From positions 62,001 through 126,000 of the forward strand of contig NZ_JAHRED010000007.1 of assembly GCF_019084045.1 (NCBI RefSeq): a stretch of 64,000 nucleotides of DNA, given 5' to 3'. Shown here piece after piece: positions 36,184-45,751 of the stretch (its first letter is position 1; the number at the start of each line of letters is the position of its first letter). The notes under the pieces were generated by a model that was not told where the DNA came from, did no database searches, and worked only from the letters and a program-made list of their open reading frames with translations. The stretch is from Paeniglutamicibacter quisquiliarum (GTDB taxonomy: Bacteria; Actinomycetota; Actinomycetes; Actinomycetales; Micrococcaceae). The position numbers and the translations under genes are program-made.

Positions 36184-36705
36184 CTAAAAGTCATCACCCG
36201 GATCCACACCCTCCGGCAGCGTAAAGCAGGCAGACCCCGATGCAATGCGGATCGTTCCGGGCTCACCTATCCCGATGATGTAGCTTTCTGCGGCGTCTCG
36301 TGAGCGCAATTGCACCCGATAATCGCCAACGATATCGAGATCTGATTTGATGGCGAAGGGACCATCCCGGTAATGCGCCTCAATCGCCTTCAAGATAGGT
36401 TCTCCCTCGGTCCCCTTTTTTAAGGTGACGGTGGTTGAGCCGTCCCAAGTATGTTTTTTCTCGGAGCAACTAAACAAGACCCCGGTCTCCCTTTGATCGA
36501 TCTTGGTAACCTTGTCTTCGGGAATCAAGTCGGCGATTTCCAGCTCCATTGCCTGGGCCTTGGCCTTGGCCTCCTGCCACGTCAGTTCACTCTCCACAGG
36601 GGTATTCCCTTCGGTCTCGGTCGTACTTTTCGGCGCCCCGGGTGTGCACCCCGTAACCGCCACCAACAGAATCAACGCGGCAGCAGTGAATCGTGTCCGG
36701 ATCAT
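36184..36705 (-). CDS. Lipoprotein, last gene of WXG operon
   Basis: Lipoprotein of 173 aa: MIRTRFTAAALILLVAVTGC ends in a VTGC lipobox. The mature part has two cysteines (LFSCSEKKHTW; ASGSACFTLPEG) and a mixed alpha/beta pattern; no family recognised. Its ATG at 36705 overlaps the stop of the hydrolase-like gene (ATGA), so translation is coupled; a GTG at 36717 is an alternative start. As the exported last gene behind a WXG100-linked hydrolase it could be an immunity or accessory factor (inference only). Confidence 0.75.
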   Translation of the reverse strand: MIRTRFTAAALILLVAVTGCTPGAPKSTTETEGNTPVESELTWQEAKAKAQAMELEIADLIPEDKVTKIDQRETGVLFSCSEKKHTWDGSTTVTLKKGTEGEPILKAIEAHYRDGPFAIKSDLDIVGDYRVQLRSRDAAESYIIGIGEPGTIRIASGSACFTLPEGVDPGDDF

Positions 36706-38039
36706 TTCATTACCCACTTAACCATGTCGTTGCGCGCTTCTCGATTATCTTGGTTCTCAGGGTCGGCCCTCTGAATTTCACTGTGGTCGTCAACCGGATC
36801 ACCTTCACCGTCAGGTCTGGTGTAGACGTTATTGGTAAACGCCTCTTGAGTCCTCGGTATCTTACCGTCCCAGACCAACCCTTTCCTTTGCGCCCACAGC
36901 AAAGCATCGCGCTCATACACGAGATTCGTGTACTCGGTGTCCTCGTCCGGAACCCACTTTTCGTGCATCCCGGCCCCGGACAAAGAAGTGGACTTGTCCC
37001 ACTTGGCACCGAAGATCTCGGAACTCGACAGGTTCTGATACCCCCAGCTATGACCAAACCCAATCTGCTCGGCGTTTTGAAGCAACGGATCTGACTGTAT
37101 TCCCCGTTGGAAGGCTGCCAGTTGCCGTCCGGCATCCAAACCGCGATCTGGATCGTTCGCCTCCAGAAGACGGAAGAAGTCAGTCCCCCCGTCGTACGAG
37201 TCTTCCCCAGCGAATTGCCCGTCCTTGTACACGAATGCGACGGTGTCCGGGACCGCGCCCACCAACTCGATTGGGATTTGTTGGGGGCCATTATCATAAA
37301 AACTTTTTGGGTTCGTAAACGTTCCCGGAACATAGGTAATCGTCCGTTCGGTATCCTCATCCGGGGCGCCAATCATCTGAACGATTCGGGACTTGTCGCG
37401 GTCATACAAATACAGCTGCCTGTCCCCGGACTCGACCTTTTTCAGGTAGTTGATCTCACTAATAAGGAATGCCTGACGATCCGGATACTGACTACCTAGC
37501 GGGCTGGCCTTGGAGAATTCCTGAAGCATTTTCAGCTCTTTCTCGGCGGCCTGGATATCTGATGACACCGCCAACTTGTTCGCATACACGCGAGATAACG
37601 CCGGGATCCCGTCCAGCGACCCGAACACCCTCGGTGCGGCCCCGAGTAGCTCCGCTTGCAGTGTTGTGACCGTGAACTCAACCTTTTGATTCAGTCTGAT
37701 CACCTGGTCGGGACCTTGTAGGCCATCCCACCACACGGCAATCCGTTCCGCAGGTACCGACTGCAATGCCTCATCCCACCCGGGGATCTTCGCCTGGGCC
37801 CGGATCTGTTCGGGTGTCGCGGTGGACAGGAAGTTCATCAACGCCTCCCCGGATCGGCTGGCCGGGACCAACGCCAACACCAGGCTGTCGGTGGATAGAT
37901 TCAGTGCCCCACCTGGTAGGTCCGTTCCTTCGCCGGCGTTGCGGAACGCGTCCGCGATCTTGACCAGATATCTGGCGTCCTCATCATTATCCTCGAAAAA
38001 CCGGGTGAACCCGTCCTGGAGCGCGCTATCGCCGACCAT
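36702..38039 (-). CDS. Alpha/beta-hydrolase-like WXG-operon protein
   Basis: Large protein of about 445 aa without signal peptide or membrane helix. The N-terminal 200 residues are helical (FTRFFEDNDEDARYLVKIADAF; ELKMLQEFSKASPLG). The C-terminal half looks like a DUF1023-type alpha/beta hydrolase: TVAFVYKDGQFAGED, the nucleophile-elbow GFGHSWGYQ with serine about residue 331, and a late VDDHSEI that could supply the histidine. DUF1023 proteins are often encoded with WXG100 proteins in Actinobacteria and may be secreted by type VII systems. GC is clearly low. The ATG at 38039 is chosen; a GTG at 38063 is possible. Confidence 0.7.
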   Translation of the reverse strand: MVGDSALQDGFTRFFEDNDEDARYLVKIADAFRNAGEGTDLPGGALNLSTDSLVLALVPASRSGEALMNFLSTATPEQIRAQAKIPGWDEALQSVPAERIAVWWDGLQGPDQVIRLNQKVEFTVTTLQAELLGAAPRVFGSLDGIPALSRVYANKLAVSSDIQAAEKELKMLQEFSKASPLGSQYPDRQAFLISEINYLKKVESGDRQLYLYDRDKSRIVQMIGAPDEDTERTITYVPGTFTNPKSFYDNGPQQIPIELVGAVPDTVAFVYKDGQFAGEDSYDGGTDFFRLLEANDPDRGLDAGRQLAAFQRGIQSDPLLQNAEQIGFGHSWGYQNLSSSEIFGAKWDKSTSLSGAGMHEKWVPDEDTEYTNLVYERDALLWAQRKGLVWDGKIPRTQEAFTNNVYTRPDGEGDPVDDHSEIQRADPENQDNREARNDMVKWVMK

Positions 38040-38066
38040 GCCTCGTCGCGTCCACGTGCACACGTC

Positions 38067-38666
38067 TCAAAAAGTGCCCAGTGCAGCCACCACGGAATCA
38101 CACACCGGTCTGGCATCCACGTCTTGGGCCCGGAACACCGTCGCGGCACGGGTCAGCGCATCGGGGATCGCGGAACTCGTTCCACCCGCGCCCACACCTA
38201 ATATCCAGCCACGGACCTCTTGCGGTATCGGATCAACAGCAACCCTCGGCGGCATCGTCTTATCTCGCAGCCAGTCAGAGAAGGAATAACCGAGAATCGT
38301 TTGCGCGTCCCTACTCTCCGCTTGGTGTAGCCATGGCTCTGATTCCTGGAATTCAAGGAACTCGATCTCCTTGAGCCGTGCACGGGCTCTATCCTGGGCA
38401 CGATTCATTTCGTCGCGGGCAGTATCGGCTTGCCGCTTGACCGATTTCACGCCCTCGGCCAGATCTTCAACCGCACGGAACAGAGCTACACGGGCCCTCT
38501 TCTGGGCCTCATGGTTCTCAGCGAACAAACCCGAGTACGTCCCGCTGAACTGATCCAACGCCTCACCGAACACAGACCCTCGTTGAACAACCTGCGCAGA
38601 GAGCTTCCCGTACGCCGCGTCACACTTCGCGATGAGTGCATCGGCTACTCCATGATCAAAATTCAT
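38067..38666 (-). CDS. Coiled-coil WXG-operon protein, 199 aa
   Basis: Soluble protein, mostly helical. Residues about 40-105 (FSGTYSGLFAENHEAQKRAR, then AVEDLAEGVKSVKRQADTARDEM and heptad-like RARARLKE) form a long amphipathic helix pair resembling WXG/LXG-type secretion domains without a canonical WXG; the C-terminal 90 residues (WLHQAESRDAQTILGYSFSDWL, GWILGVGAGGTSS) are unassigned. The ATG has AGAGGA upstream. It precedes the hydrolase-like gene by 27 bases and follows the WXG100 gene after a hairpin. It may form the scaffold or split N-terminal half of a DUF1023-type effector (inference). Confidence 0.7.
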   Translation of the reverse strand: MNFDHGVADALIAKCDAAYGKLSAQVVQRGSVFGEALDQFSGTYSGLFAENHEAQKRARVALFRAVEDLAEGVKSVKRQADTARDEMNRAQDRARARLKEIEFLEFQESEPWLHQAESRDAQTILGYSFSDWLRDKTMPPRVAVDPIPQEVRGWILGVGAGGTSSAIPDALTRAATVFRAQDVDARPVCDSVVAALGTF

Positions 38667-38841
38667 TCAACATCCTCTACGACCAGCACGCCGCCAGCGC
38701 ACGACGGGAATAATCAACCAAAAACTAAGACAACAAAGCACAGGCAAGGTACAGCAACGAGCCCGGCAACCTGGATGACGAGCGGGCGGCTCATTGCCAT
38801 CACGCTGCGGATACGACGACAAGTCGCTACGCAGCGCACCG

Positions 38842-38875
38842 GGTCTGCCACTCACGTTAGTGAGTAAGGCAGACC
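38842..38875 (-). terminator. Intercistronic hairpin after WXG100 gene
   Basis: GGTCTGCC (38842-38849) and ACTCAC (38850-38855) pair with GTGAGT (38860-38865) and GGCAGACC (38868-38875). It is 24 bases beyond the WXG100 stop and lacks a T-run, fitting partial termination or mRNA protection that would favour the WXG protein. The remaining 38667-38841 gap shows no gene. Confidence 0.6.
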
Positions 38876-38898
38876 TGCCCGCGCGTCACCAATTGTGG

Positions 38899-39180
38899 TT
38901 ATGCGCCGCCACCAGCGGTAAAGATGTCCTGCGAGATCTTCTGCAGCTGGTTCCGCAATGCTTCGAGTTCGCTACGCGCCTTGCCCAACGCGGCCCTGGT
39001 TTCTGGCCAAGTCGAGGAACGGAACGTCTTCGCCAGCGGGCCATCCCAGACGTTCGGGTCGGACAAGATGCGCCCTTGGTTATCCAGTGCTGTCATCTGG
39101 TCGGTGCATCCACCGTTCACGATGCCTTGAATCTGCTGGATTAAATGCTTCGCCCGCTCGGTAGACCAAACCCGTGACAT
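38899..39180 (-). CDS. WXG100 family protein
   Basis: 93-aa two-helix protein of the ESAT-6/WXG100 type, start ATG behind AAGGGG. The WxG turn is W45-D46-G47 in DPNVWDGPLAK, flanked by an N-terminal helix (TERAKHLIQQIQGIVNG) and a C-terminal helix (TRAALGKARSELEALRNQLQKISQDIF). WXG100 proteins are small type VII secretion substrates or chaperone partners of larger effectors; no EccC-type ATPase lies in this window. It heads a four-gene minus-strand operon. The longer in-frame reading to 39474 is not family-like. Confidence 0.8.
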   Translation of the reverse strand: MSRVWSTERAKHLIQQIQGIVNGGCTDQMTALDNQGRILSDPNVWDGPLAKTFRSSTWPETRAALGKARSELEALRNQLQKISQDIFTAGGGA

Positions 39181-39213
39181 AAAAACCCCTTCGACATTAG
39201 ACGGTCCGGCCAT

Positions 39214-39244
39214 GTGCGTTGTCTCCCTCAAGAGCACAACGCAC
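39214..39244. promoter_or_regulatory. Inverted repeat upstream of WXG100 operon
   Basis: GTGCGTTGT (39214-39222) pairs with ACAACGCAC (39236-39244) across 13 bases, centred about 50 bases before the WXG100 start. It may be an operator or a leader hairpin. In the rest of 39181-39651 I see no gene; a CATGTGAC/GTCACGTG dyad lies at 39619-39636 near the rseP 3' end. Confidence 0.45.
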
Positions 39245-39651
39245 GCAAGGTCACATAGTAAAAAGGGCCATCCTGACCACCCCATCAGCAGGTTATCACA
39301 AAAGCCTTTACAAATACCTCTGTCATGGATCCTGCAGGCTGGAGAGTGCGCACCGCATTCGACCCGAGTAGGAGGCCAGTGGTGTCTTCCATGGTTGAGA
39401 GGAGCTCCCTCCGGCAAGATTGAAGCTCGACCATCACCACGGCAGTCAATCGATGCCGAGATCCGCGAACGCATTCCCGCGGATCGTTTGCCCGACGAAG
39501 GAGAGCGCGGCGGGACGTTGCGGCTGCTGCGGGTAGCACCGATGCCACTGGCTACCCTGTCCGGCGACTCCCCCGGCGGTGCACGGCGAGGGGTCGCCCG
39601 CCACGCGGGGTGTCGGCCATGTGACGGGTCACGTGTCCAAACCTGCGGGCG

Positions 39652-41031
39652 TCAGCCGAAGATCGATACCGGCTTGACGATGTCTGCGTAGATCAGCACC
39701 GCACCCATCACCAGCATGCCCACCGCGACCACGTAGGTCAGCGGAAGCATCTTGGCGATGTCCACCGGCCCCGGATCGGGGCGGCGGAAGATCTTGGAGA
39801 AGAACCGGCGCACCGATTCGAAGAGTGCGCCGACGATGTGCCCGCCATCCAGCGGCAGCAGCGGGATCAGGTTGAAGACGAACAGCGCGATGTTCAGCCC
39901 GCCGATCAGTGAGATCAGGCTGGCGGCCTTGTCCGCGACCCCGATCTGCTCCATGGCGCTGATTTCCCCGGCAATGCGTCCCACGCCCACCACGGAGATC
40001 GGCCCGTTGGGGTCGCGCGGCGTATCGGAGAACGCGGCCTTGCCGACCGCTGCCACGCGGGCGGGCAGATCGAGCACCACGGCCGAGACCCCGGCGACCT
40101 GCTGGCCCACGGCCGGCAGGACGGCGGAAACCGGCTGCTGGATGTTCCGCACGTCCGAGCCCATGCCGATGAACCCGACCTCGACGGTCTCGGGCGTGCC
40201 GGAGGCGTCGGTGACGACCTGGCCCTGGTCGTTGATCACCGGGCGTTCGGTCTTGTAGGGGGTGATGGTGGTGGAGTGTTCCAAGCCGTCGCGCTGGTAG
40301 ACCAACGGGACCGACTCGCCGGCGTGGCCGCGGATCGCCTGGGTCAGGCCCACCCAGTCGGTGGTGCCCACCGGCGCGCCGTCGAATGAAGTGATGACAT
40401 CTCCCGGGCGCAGGCCGGCCGCATAGGCAGGGCCCGGTGCGTCGGAGGGCAGGCAGCCGTTGTTCACCGAGGAGTCGCGGGAGGATTCCTCGCCGAGCGG
40501 CACCACGCACTGGTAGACCTCGTCGACGGTGCTGGTCTGGGCGGGCATCCCGAAGCCGACGGTGACGATGCCGATCATGACCACGCCGATGAGCAGGTTC
40601 ATCACCGGGCCGCCGAGCATGATGATGATGCGCTTGTAGACCGGCAGCTTGTAGAACAGCCGGTTCTCGTCCCCCGGCTGCAGCTGCTCGGCGGCTGCGT
40701 GCCTGGCCTCGTCGGCCATCTGCTGGAACATGCCGGTGGAGGACTTGCGCAGCATCGGGGCGTCGGTGGCGCCGACGAGCCCCTTGTTCCGCGCCGGCGG
40801 GTACATGCCGATCATGGAGATGTAGCCGCCCAGCGGGATGGCCTTGAACCCGTATTCGGTGTCCCCGCGCTTGAAGGACCACAGCGTCTTGCCGAAGCCG
40901 ATCATGTATTGGGGCACGCGCACGCCAAAGCGCTTGGCCGGGATCAGGTGCCCGACCTCGTGCAGGCCGATGGACGCGCCGACGGCGACGACCATGATCA
41001 GGACACCGAGGATGAAAAGTAGAACGCTCAC
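39652..41031 (-). CDS. rseP: Site-2 intramembrane metalloprotease (RseP/Rip1)
   Basis: M50 zinc metalloprotease, 459 aa, cleaving anti-sigma factors or other membrane proteins within the bilayer. The zinc motif HEVGH is at residues 24-28 in the first helix; a PDZ domain ([23 protein letters not shown]) lies in the middle; the second metal ligand motif LDGGH is in [18 protein letters not shown] near the C-terminus. The GTG start overlaps the dxr stop (GTGA), so the two are coupled. In related actinobacteria ispG follows directly; here the accessory island does. Confidence 0.95.
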   Translation of the reverse strand: MSVLLFILGVLIMVVAVGASIGLHEVGHLIPAKRFGVRVPQYMIGFGKTLWSFKRGDTEYGFKAIPLGGYISMIGMYPPARNKGLVGATDAPMLRKSSTGMFQQMADEARHAAAEQLQPGDENRLFYKLPVYKRIIIMLGGPVMNLLIGVVMIGIVTVGFGMPAQTSTVDEVYQCVVPLGEESSRDSSVNNGCLPSDAPGPAYAAGLRPGDVITSFDGAPVGTTDWVGLTQAIRGHAGESVPLVYQRDGLEHSTTITPYKTERPVINDQGQVVTDASGTPETVEVGFIGMGSDVRNIQQPVSAVLPAVGQQVAGVSAVVLDLPARVAAVGKAAFSDTPRDPNGPISVVGVGRIAGEISAMEQIGVADKAASLISLIGGLNIALFVFNLIPLLPLDGGHIVGALFESVRRFFSKIFRRPDPGPVDIAKMLPLTYVVAVGMLVMGAVLIYADIVKPVSIFG

Positions 41032-42278
41032 AATGTTTCCAAACGCTTGGCGGCTTCGGTTCGTGCCCAGCTCTCGGCGGCGAGCACCGATTCCAGGTCA
41101 AGGGTGCCGGGTTCCGGGTCGTAGCCCTGCAGGATTGCGTCGACGGTTTCGACGATGTCGGTGAAGCGGATGGCCCCGGCGTGGAATGCCTCGACCGCCT
41201 CCTCGTTCACGGCGTTGTACACGGCCATGTGCGTGGCCGAGGCGGCGGCGGCGGCCTTGGCCAGCTCGATGGCCGGGAACGCCGTCGCATCCAGCGGCTC
41301 GAAGGTCCAGGAGGATGCGGTGGACCAGTCGCAGGGCGCGGTGGCTCCCGGCACGCGTGCGGGCCAGCCGATGCCCAGCGCGATGGGCAGGGCCATGTCC
41401 GGCGGGGAGGCCTGGACGATGGTGGAGCCGTCGATGAATTCGACCATGGAGTGCACGATGGATTGGGGGTGCACGACGGCCTCGATGCGATCCAGCGGGA
41501 CGTCGAAGAGCAGGTGCGCCTCGATGACCTCCAGGGCCTTGTTGACCATGGTCGCGGAGTTGGTGGTCACGACCTTGCCCATGTCCCAGGTCGGGTGGGC
41601 CAGCGCCTGGGCGGGGGTGACGTCGCGCAGCTGCTCGCGGCCGAGTCCGCGGAAGGGTCCGCCGGAAGCGGTGACGATCAGCTTGTGCACCTCTTCGGGT
41701 GTGCCGGCGCGCAGCGCCTGGGCCAGCGCCGAATGCTCGGAGTCCACCGGGACCAGTTGTCCGGGGGCTGCTGCGTTCTTGACCAGTTGTCCGCCGACAA
41801 TCAGCGATTCCTTGTTGGCCAGGGCCAGCAGGTGGCCTGCGTTCAGTGCCGCGAGGGTGGGGGCCAGGCCGATGGAGCCGGTGATGCCGTTGAGCACCAC
41901 GTCCGCGTCCGGGAAGGAGGCGATCTGCGTTGCCGCGTCGGGCCCGGCGAAGAGCTGCGGGTCGTAGCCGCGCACCCCGGCGGCGTCCTTGGCCGCGGCG
42001 ATCGCGGCGGAGAGCGCGTCCAGGTCCGGGTAGGCGCAGCCCACCGCGGCGGCCATTGTGGCCACGGCCTGGGCGGCCAGCAGGGGCAGGTTGCTGCCGC
42101 CCGAAAGCGCCGCCACGGCAAACCTGTCGGGTGCCGCGGCGATGACCTCCAGGCCCTGGGTGCCGATGGATCCGGTGGAGCCGATCAGCGTGATGCGGCG
42201 GATCGTGCCGGGGAGCGGGGCGGTGAAGGCCGTGGCCGGGCGGGGGGCGGAAAACTGCGCATTGTTCACCTGACCCAT
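41028..42278 (-). CDS. dxr: 1-deoxy-D-xylulose-5-phosphate reductoisomerase
   Basis: Second step of the MEP isoprenoid pathway: DXP to MEP with NADPH. 416 aa. The NADPH loop is [16 protein letters not shown]; the metal and substrate site is in [13 protein letters not shown] (Asp and Glu ligands) and [38 protein letters not shown] and [17 protein letters not shown] are hallmark segments. The ATG at 42278 gives the usual short N-terminal extension; the longer frame to 42398 is not conserved. It is coupled to rseP. Confidence 0.97.
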   Translation of the reverse strand: MGQVNNAQFSAPRPATAFTAPLPGTIRRITLIGSTGSIGTQGLEVIAAAPDRFAVAALSGGSNLPLLAAQAVATMAAAVGCAYPDLDALSAAIAAAKDAAGVRGYDPQLFAGPDAATQIASFPDADVVLNGITGSIGLAPTLAALNAGHLLALANKESLIVGGQLVKNAAAPGQLVPVDSEHSALAQALRAGTPEEVHKLIVTASGGPFRGLGREQLRDVTPAQALAHPTWDMGKVVTTNSATMVNKALEVIEAHLLFDVPLDRIEAVVHPQSIVHSMVEFIDGSTIVQASPPDMALPIALGIGWPARVPGATAPCDWSTASSWTFEPLDATAFPAIELAKAAAAASATHMAVYNAVNEEAVEAFHAGAIRFTDIVETVDAILQGYDPEPGTLDLESVLAAESWARTEAAKRLETL

Positions 42279-42355
42279 TATGTCCGCTCTTCCTGTGCCT
42301 ACCCAATGGGAAGTGGGCGCAACGTTGCGGTGAGCGCTGCCGCCCTTAACCGGGC

Positions 42356-42398
42356 GTGGCCCCCGTTTCCCTCCGGTGAAGGGGGAATCGGGGGCCAC
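42356..42398 (-). terminator. Terminator after tctA
   Basis: GTGGCCCCCG (42356-42365) pairs with CGGGGGCCAC (42389-42398), with an inner TTTCCC/GGGGAA stem. It lies 22 bases beyond the tctA stop and before dxr. Confidence 0.65.
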
Positions 42399-42419
42399 GC
42401 GGGATGGCGCGTGCCGCGG

Positions 42420-44051
42420 CTAGCGGCGCGTCTTGCCGCCGTGGCGCGGGCCGTGGATGTCCATGACCTGCACCTCGGCGGGCTCTTCGTTCTCGCCGGT
42501 GCCGGTCCCGGCCTCGGGCACCACCACCACGGGCTCCACCAGCTCACCGACCTCGGCTGCCGCCTTCGGGAACAGGCGGCGCAGCACCTTGGCCAGCAGC
42601 GGCCAGAGCAGCACCAGGGCGATGATCGCGTAGACGACCACGGCGATCGGCTCGCTGAACAGGCCGGCCGGGTCCCCGCCACTGAGCTGCAGGGACTTGC
42701 GCAGTTCCTCCTCGGCCCGGGGGCCAAGGATCACCCCGATGATCAGCGGCAGCACCGGGATGCCGAAGCGGCGCATCGCGAAGCCCAGCGTGCCCAGCAC
42801 CAAAAGCAGGACCAGGTCGAAGGCCTGCAGGTTCACCGCATAGGCGCCCAGCGTGGCAAAGAACAGGATGCCCGCGTAGAGGTACTGCCGCGGCAGCTGC
42901 AGCAGCTTGGCCCACAGCGGCGCCATGGGCAGGTTGACCAGCAGCAGCAGCGCGTTGCCGATGAACAGGCTGGCGATCAACGCCCACACCAGCTTCGGCT
43001 CCTCCTCGAAGAGCAGCGGGCCGGGCTGGACCCCCAGCTGCATGAGCGCCAGGAGCATGACCGCGGCGGTCGCGTTGGTCGGCAGGCCCAGGGCCAGCAT
43101 CGGGGTCAGCGTGCCGGCGGCCGAGGCGTTGTTGGCCGCCTCGGGACCCGCAACGCCCTCGATGGCGCCGTGGCCGAATTCCTCCGGGTGCTTCGAAAGC
43201 TTCTTCTCGGTGATGTAGGACAGGAACGTCGGGATCTCCGCGCCTCCGGCCGGCAGGGCGCCGAAGGGGAAGCCGTACGCGGTGCCGCGCAGCCAGGGCT
43301 TCCAGGAGCGCTTCCAGTCGGACTTGCCCATCCAGGGACGACCCACGGGAATCGTCTGGCTCCGGGTCTTGCGCAGGTGCGCGGCGATCCACAGGGCCTC
43401 GCCGATGGCAAAGATCGCCACGGCGACCACCACGATGTCCAGCCCGTCGGCGAGCAGCGGCTGGCCGAAGACCAGCCGGCCCTGTCCGCTGACCGGGTCC
43501 AGTCCGACCAGGCCGATGGCCAGGCCCAGGCCGAGGGCGGCAAAGCCGCGCAGCTTGGAGGAACCCAGCACGGCGGTCACGGCAACCAGCGCCAGCAGCA
43601 TGATGGCCAGGTAGCTCGGGTTGCCCAGGGACACGGCGAACTGCACCACCCAGGGGGCGATGGTGGCCAGCAGGGCGGTGCCGATGGTTCCGGCGACGAA
43701 CGATCCGATGGCCGCGGTGGCCAGCGCCTGGGCGGCGCGGCCGGCCTTGGCCATCTTGTGGCCCTCGATGGCGGTGATGACCGTGGCGGACTCGCCGGGG
43801 GTGTTCAGCAGGATGGAGGTGGTCGAGCCGCCGAACATGCCGCCGTAGTAAATGCCAGCGAACATGATCATGGCGCTGGTGGGTTCCAGCCCGTAGGTCA
43901 CCGGCAGCAGCAGCGCGATGGCCATGGCCGGGCCGATGCCCGGCAGCACGCCGATGGCGGTGCCCAGCAGCACGCCCACCACGGCGAAGAGCAGGTTGAC
44001 GGGGGTCACTGCGGTGGCGAACCCCTGCATCAGCAGGTTGAATGTTTCCAC
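42420..44051 (-). CDS. tctA: Tripartite tricarboxylate transporter, large membrane subunit
   Basis: TctA-type permease, 543 aa, about 12 helices. Two inverted half-repeats carry the family signatures [26 protein letters not shown] and [23 protein letters not shown], then [35 protein letters not shown] in the second half. The C-terminus is a charged cytosolic tail ([16 protein letters not shown]). It is the last gene of tctCBA; its ATG directly abuts the tctB stop. Typical substrates are citrate, tartrate or other carboxylates; the exact one is not readable. Confidence 0.94.
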   Translation of the reverse strand: METFNLLMQGFATAVTPVNLLFAVVGVLLGTAIGVLPGIGPAMAIALLLPVTYGLEPTSAMIMFAGIYYGGMFGGSTTSILLNTPGESATVITAIEGHKMAKAGRAAQALATAAIGSFVAGTIGTALLATIAPWVVQFAVSLGNPSYLAIMLLALVAVTAVLGSSKLRGFAALGLGLAIGLVGLDPVSGQGRLVFGQPLLADGLDIVVVAVAIFAIGEALWIAAHLRKTRSQTIPVGRPWMGKSDWKRSWKPWLRGTAYGFPFGALPAGGAEIPTFLSYITEKKLSKHPEEFGHGAIEGVAGPEAANNASAAGTLTPMLALGLPTNATAAVMLLALMQLGVQPGPLLFEEEPKLVWALIASLFIGNALLLLVNLPMAPLWAKLLQLPRQYLYAGILFFATLGAYAVNLQAFDLVLLLVLGTLGFAMRRFGIPVLPLIIGVILGPRAEEELRKSLQLSGGDPAGLFSEPIAVVVYAIIALVLLWPLLAKVLRRLFPKAAAEVGELVEPVVVVPEAGTGTGENEEPAEVQVMDIHGPRHGGKTRR

Positions 44052-44555
44052 TTAGAGCACTCCCTTGAGCAAGCCGGCCGGCAGGTGGATGCCCAACCCC
44101 AGGTAAAAGCCGTAGAAGGTGCCCACGGCCAGGGCCACGGAAATCAGTCCGTCACGGATGTAGTTGCGCCCGCCCAGGGCCAGGACGCTGCCCCAGAAGA
44201 GGATGGTCCCGGAGATCGGCCAGCCCACCAGGTCGATGAAGAGGATGTTGAGAATGAAGACCAGCACCAGTGGAACGACGACCTTCCAGTCGATGGGCGT
44301 CCCGATCTCGATGTCCTCGCCGTCCTCCGGCTCTGCCGCTCCCCCGCGCAGGATGTTCACCGCGAGCAGGACGGCACAGACCAACAGCAGGGTCCCCACG
44401 ATGTAGGGAACGGTCTTGGGACCCAGCCCGTCGGACTGCTGGTAGGGCACGTTCAGCCCCGCGGCATCGACCAGCACCATGGCCCCGACCGCCCCGAGCA
44501 GGGCCGCGAAGCCCAGCTCGGAGCGGTCCTTGAGCCAAACGGCTACTGGTTTCAT
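44052..44555 (-). CDS. tctB: Tripartite tricarboxylate transporter, small membrane subunit
   Basis: TctB-type protein of 167 aa with four membrane helices (LGFAALLGAVGAMVLVDAAG, VPYIVGTLLLVCAVLLAVNI, WKVVVPLVLVFILNILFIDLVGWP, ISVALAVGTFYGFYLGLG), poorly conserved as usual for this subunit. The SDGLGPKTVPYIVG loop is the recognisable part. The ATG overlaps the tctC stop (ATGA) and its own stop touches tctA, so C, B and A are translated as one unit. Confidence 0.9.
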   Translation of the reverse strand: MKPVAVWLKDRSELGFAALLGAVGAMVLVDAAGLNVPYQQSDGLGPKTVPYIVGTLLLVCAVLLAVNILRGGAAEPEDGEDIEIGTPIDWKVVVPLVLVFILNILFIDLVGWPISGTILFWGSVLALGGRNYIRDGLISVALAVGTFYGFYLGLGIHLPAGLLKGVL

Positions 44556-45559
44556 GCCAATCCCAGGGCGGTCAGGACGTCGGAGACCCGCTTGTCCTGG
44601 TCGGTGAGGAAGCCGGCGAACTCGTCCCCGGTGATGAACGCGTCGGTCCAGCCGTTGGTCTTCAGTGCCGCCTTCCATTCCTCGGAGGCGTGCATCTTCT
44701 CCAGCGTGGCGATCCAGCGGGCCTTGGCCTCGTCGCTGATGCCCGGAGGGGCCACCAGGCCGCGCCAGTTGCTGAATTCCAGGTCGATGCCCGATTCCTT
44801 CAGGGTCGGGGCATCAACGCCCTCGAGGCGCTCGGCGCCGGAGGTGGCGAGCACGCGGACGTCGCCGGACTGGATCTGCTTGAGGAATTCCCCGGCACCG
44901 GAGGCCGCGAAGCCCAGCTTGTTGCCCAGGATCGCCGGCAGCAGGTCGCCGCCGCCGTCGTAGGAGACGTAGTTGACCTTTTTCGCGTCGATGCCCACGG
45001 CCTGGGCCAGCTGCATCGGCAGCAGGTGGTCGGGGCCGCCCGGCGAGGAGCCGCCGCCGACGGCCAGCTTGGACGGATCCTTCTTCCAGGCCGCGACGAG
45101 GTCCTCGATGGTCTTGTACGGGGAGTCCTTCGAGACCATGATGGCCCCCGGCTCCTGGATCAGCCGGGCGATCGGGGTGGTGTCGGTCAGCCGGGCGTCG
45201 GTGTCGTTGGTGTAGCTCGCGCCCACCACGCCCAGGCCCATGAGCATGCCCAGGTCGTTGTTGCCCTTTTCGTTCACGATGCGGGCCAGCCCCACGGTGC
45301 CGCCGGCGCCGGCAAGGTTGAAGACCTCCACCGACTTGGCGATCTCCGCTTCCTCCATGACCTTGGCGCCGACGCGGGCCGTGGTGTCGTAGCCGCCGCC
45401 GGGGCTGTTGGGGACCATGATGCGCAGGCCGGTCACCGGGCCGGATTCGGCCGCGCTGCCTGAGGCGCCGGCGTCGTTGCCGGTGACCCCGCAGCCGGTG
45501 GCGGCGAGCATGATGCCGGCGGCGACCGCTGCCAGCTTCAAGATATTGGTTCGTCCCAT
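44552..45559 (-). CDS. tctC: Tripartite tricarboxylate transporter, binding lipoprotein
   Basis: TctC-type substrate-binding lipoprotein, 335 aa. The signal MGRTNILKLAAVAAGIMLAATGC ends in an ATGC lipobox. The binding domain shows IMVPNSPGGGYDTTAR, NLAGAGGTVGLARIVNEKG and YVSYDGGGDLLPAILGNKLGFAASGAGEF, the carboxylate-contacting loops of the family. Start at 45559 preferred over 45571 because GGGA is better spaced. First gene of tctCBA and divergent from the CitA-like kinase, which most likely controls it. Confidence 0.93.
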   Translation of the reverse strand: MGRTNILKLAAVAAGIMLAATGCGVTGNDAGASGSAAESGPVTGLRIMVPNSPGGGYDTTARVGAKVMEEAEIAKSVEVFNLAGAGGTVGLARIVNEKGNNDLGMLMGLGVVGASYTNDTDARLTDTTPIARLIQEPGAIMVSKDSPYKTIEDLVAAWKKDPSKLAVGGGSSPGGPDHLLPMQLAQAVGIDAKKVNYVSYDGGGDLLPAILGNKLGFAASGAGEFLKQIQSGDVRVLATSGAERLEGVDAPTLKESGIDLEFSNWRGLVAPPGISDEAKARWIATLEKMHASEEWKAALKTNGWTDAFITGDEFAGFLTDQDKRVSDVLTALGLA

Positions 45560-45598
45560 GGTGATTCCCATCTCAAATGCGAGTGAATGATGTGCACC

Positions 45599-45626
45599 AC
45601 ACTAGGCCGCCAGCAGGGCCGGGCAA
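45599..45626 (-). promoter_or_regulatory. Putative tctCBA promoter
   Basis: On the minus strand TTGCCC (45626-45621) and TAGTGT (45604-45599) are 16 bases apart, 40 bases before the tctC start. Moderate match only. Confidence 0.35.
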
Positions 45627-45629
45627 TTC

Positions 45630-45658
45630 TTGTGTTCGCAAAGAAAGTTGTGTACATA
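45630..45658 (+). promoter_or_regulatory. Putative promoter of the sensor kinase
   Basis: TTGTGT (45630-45635) and TACATA (45653-45658) are 17 bases apart in the AT-rich part of the divergent region, about 90 bases before the kinase start. A second TTGTGT lies within the spacer. Confidence 0.4.
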
Positions 45659-45751
45659 GTGTTCACGGTCACATTCGGCGCGGATGCCCGATTTGGGTAG
45701 AGTTCACGCCGATGGCATATGCCGGACCGGGCGATTGGCGCCGGGTGCGTC

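Noticed and set aside
41181-44963. 1260-codon open frame on the plus strand antisense to dxr and tctA/B/C
   Set aside because: Product is Gly/Gln/His/Arg-rich low-complexity, typical of a stop-poor antisense frame in high-GC DNA; the minus-strand genes are well-known families.
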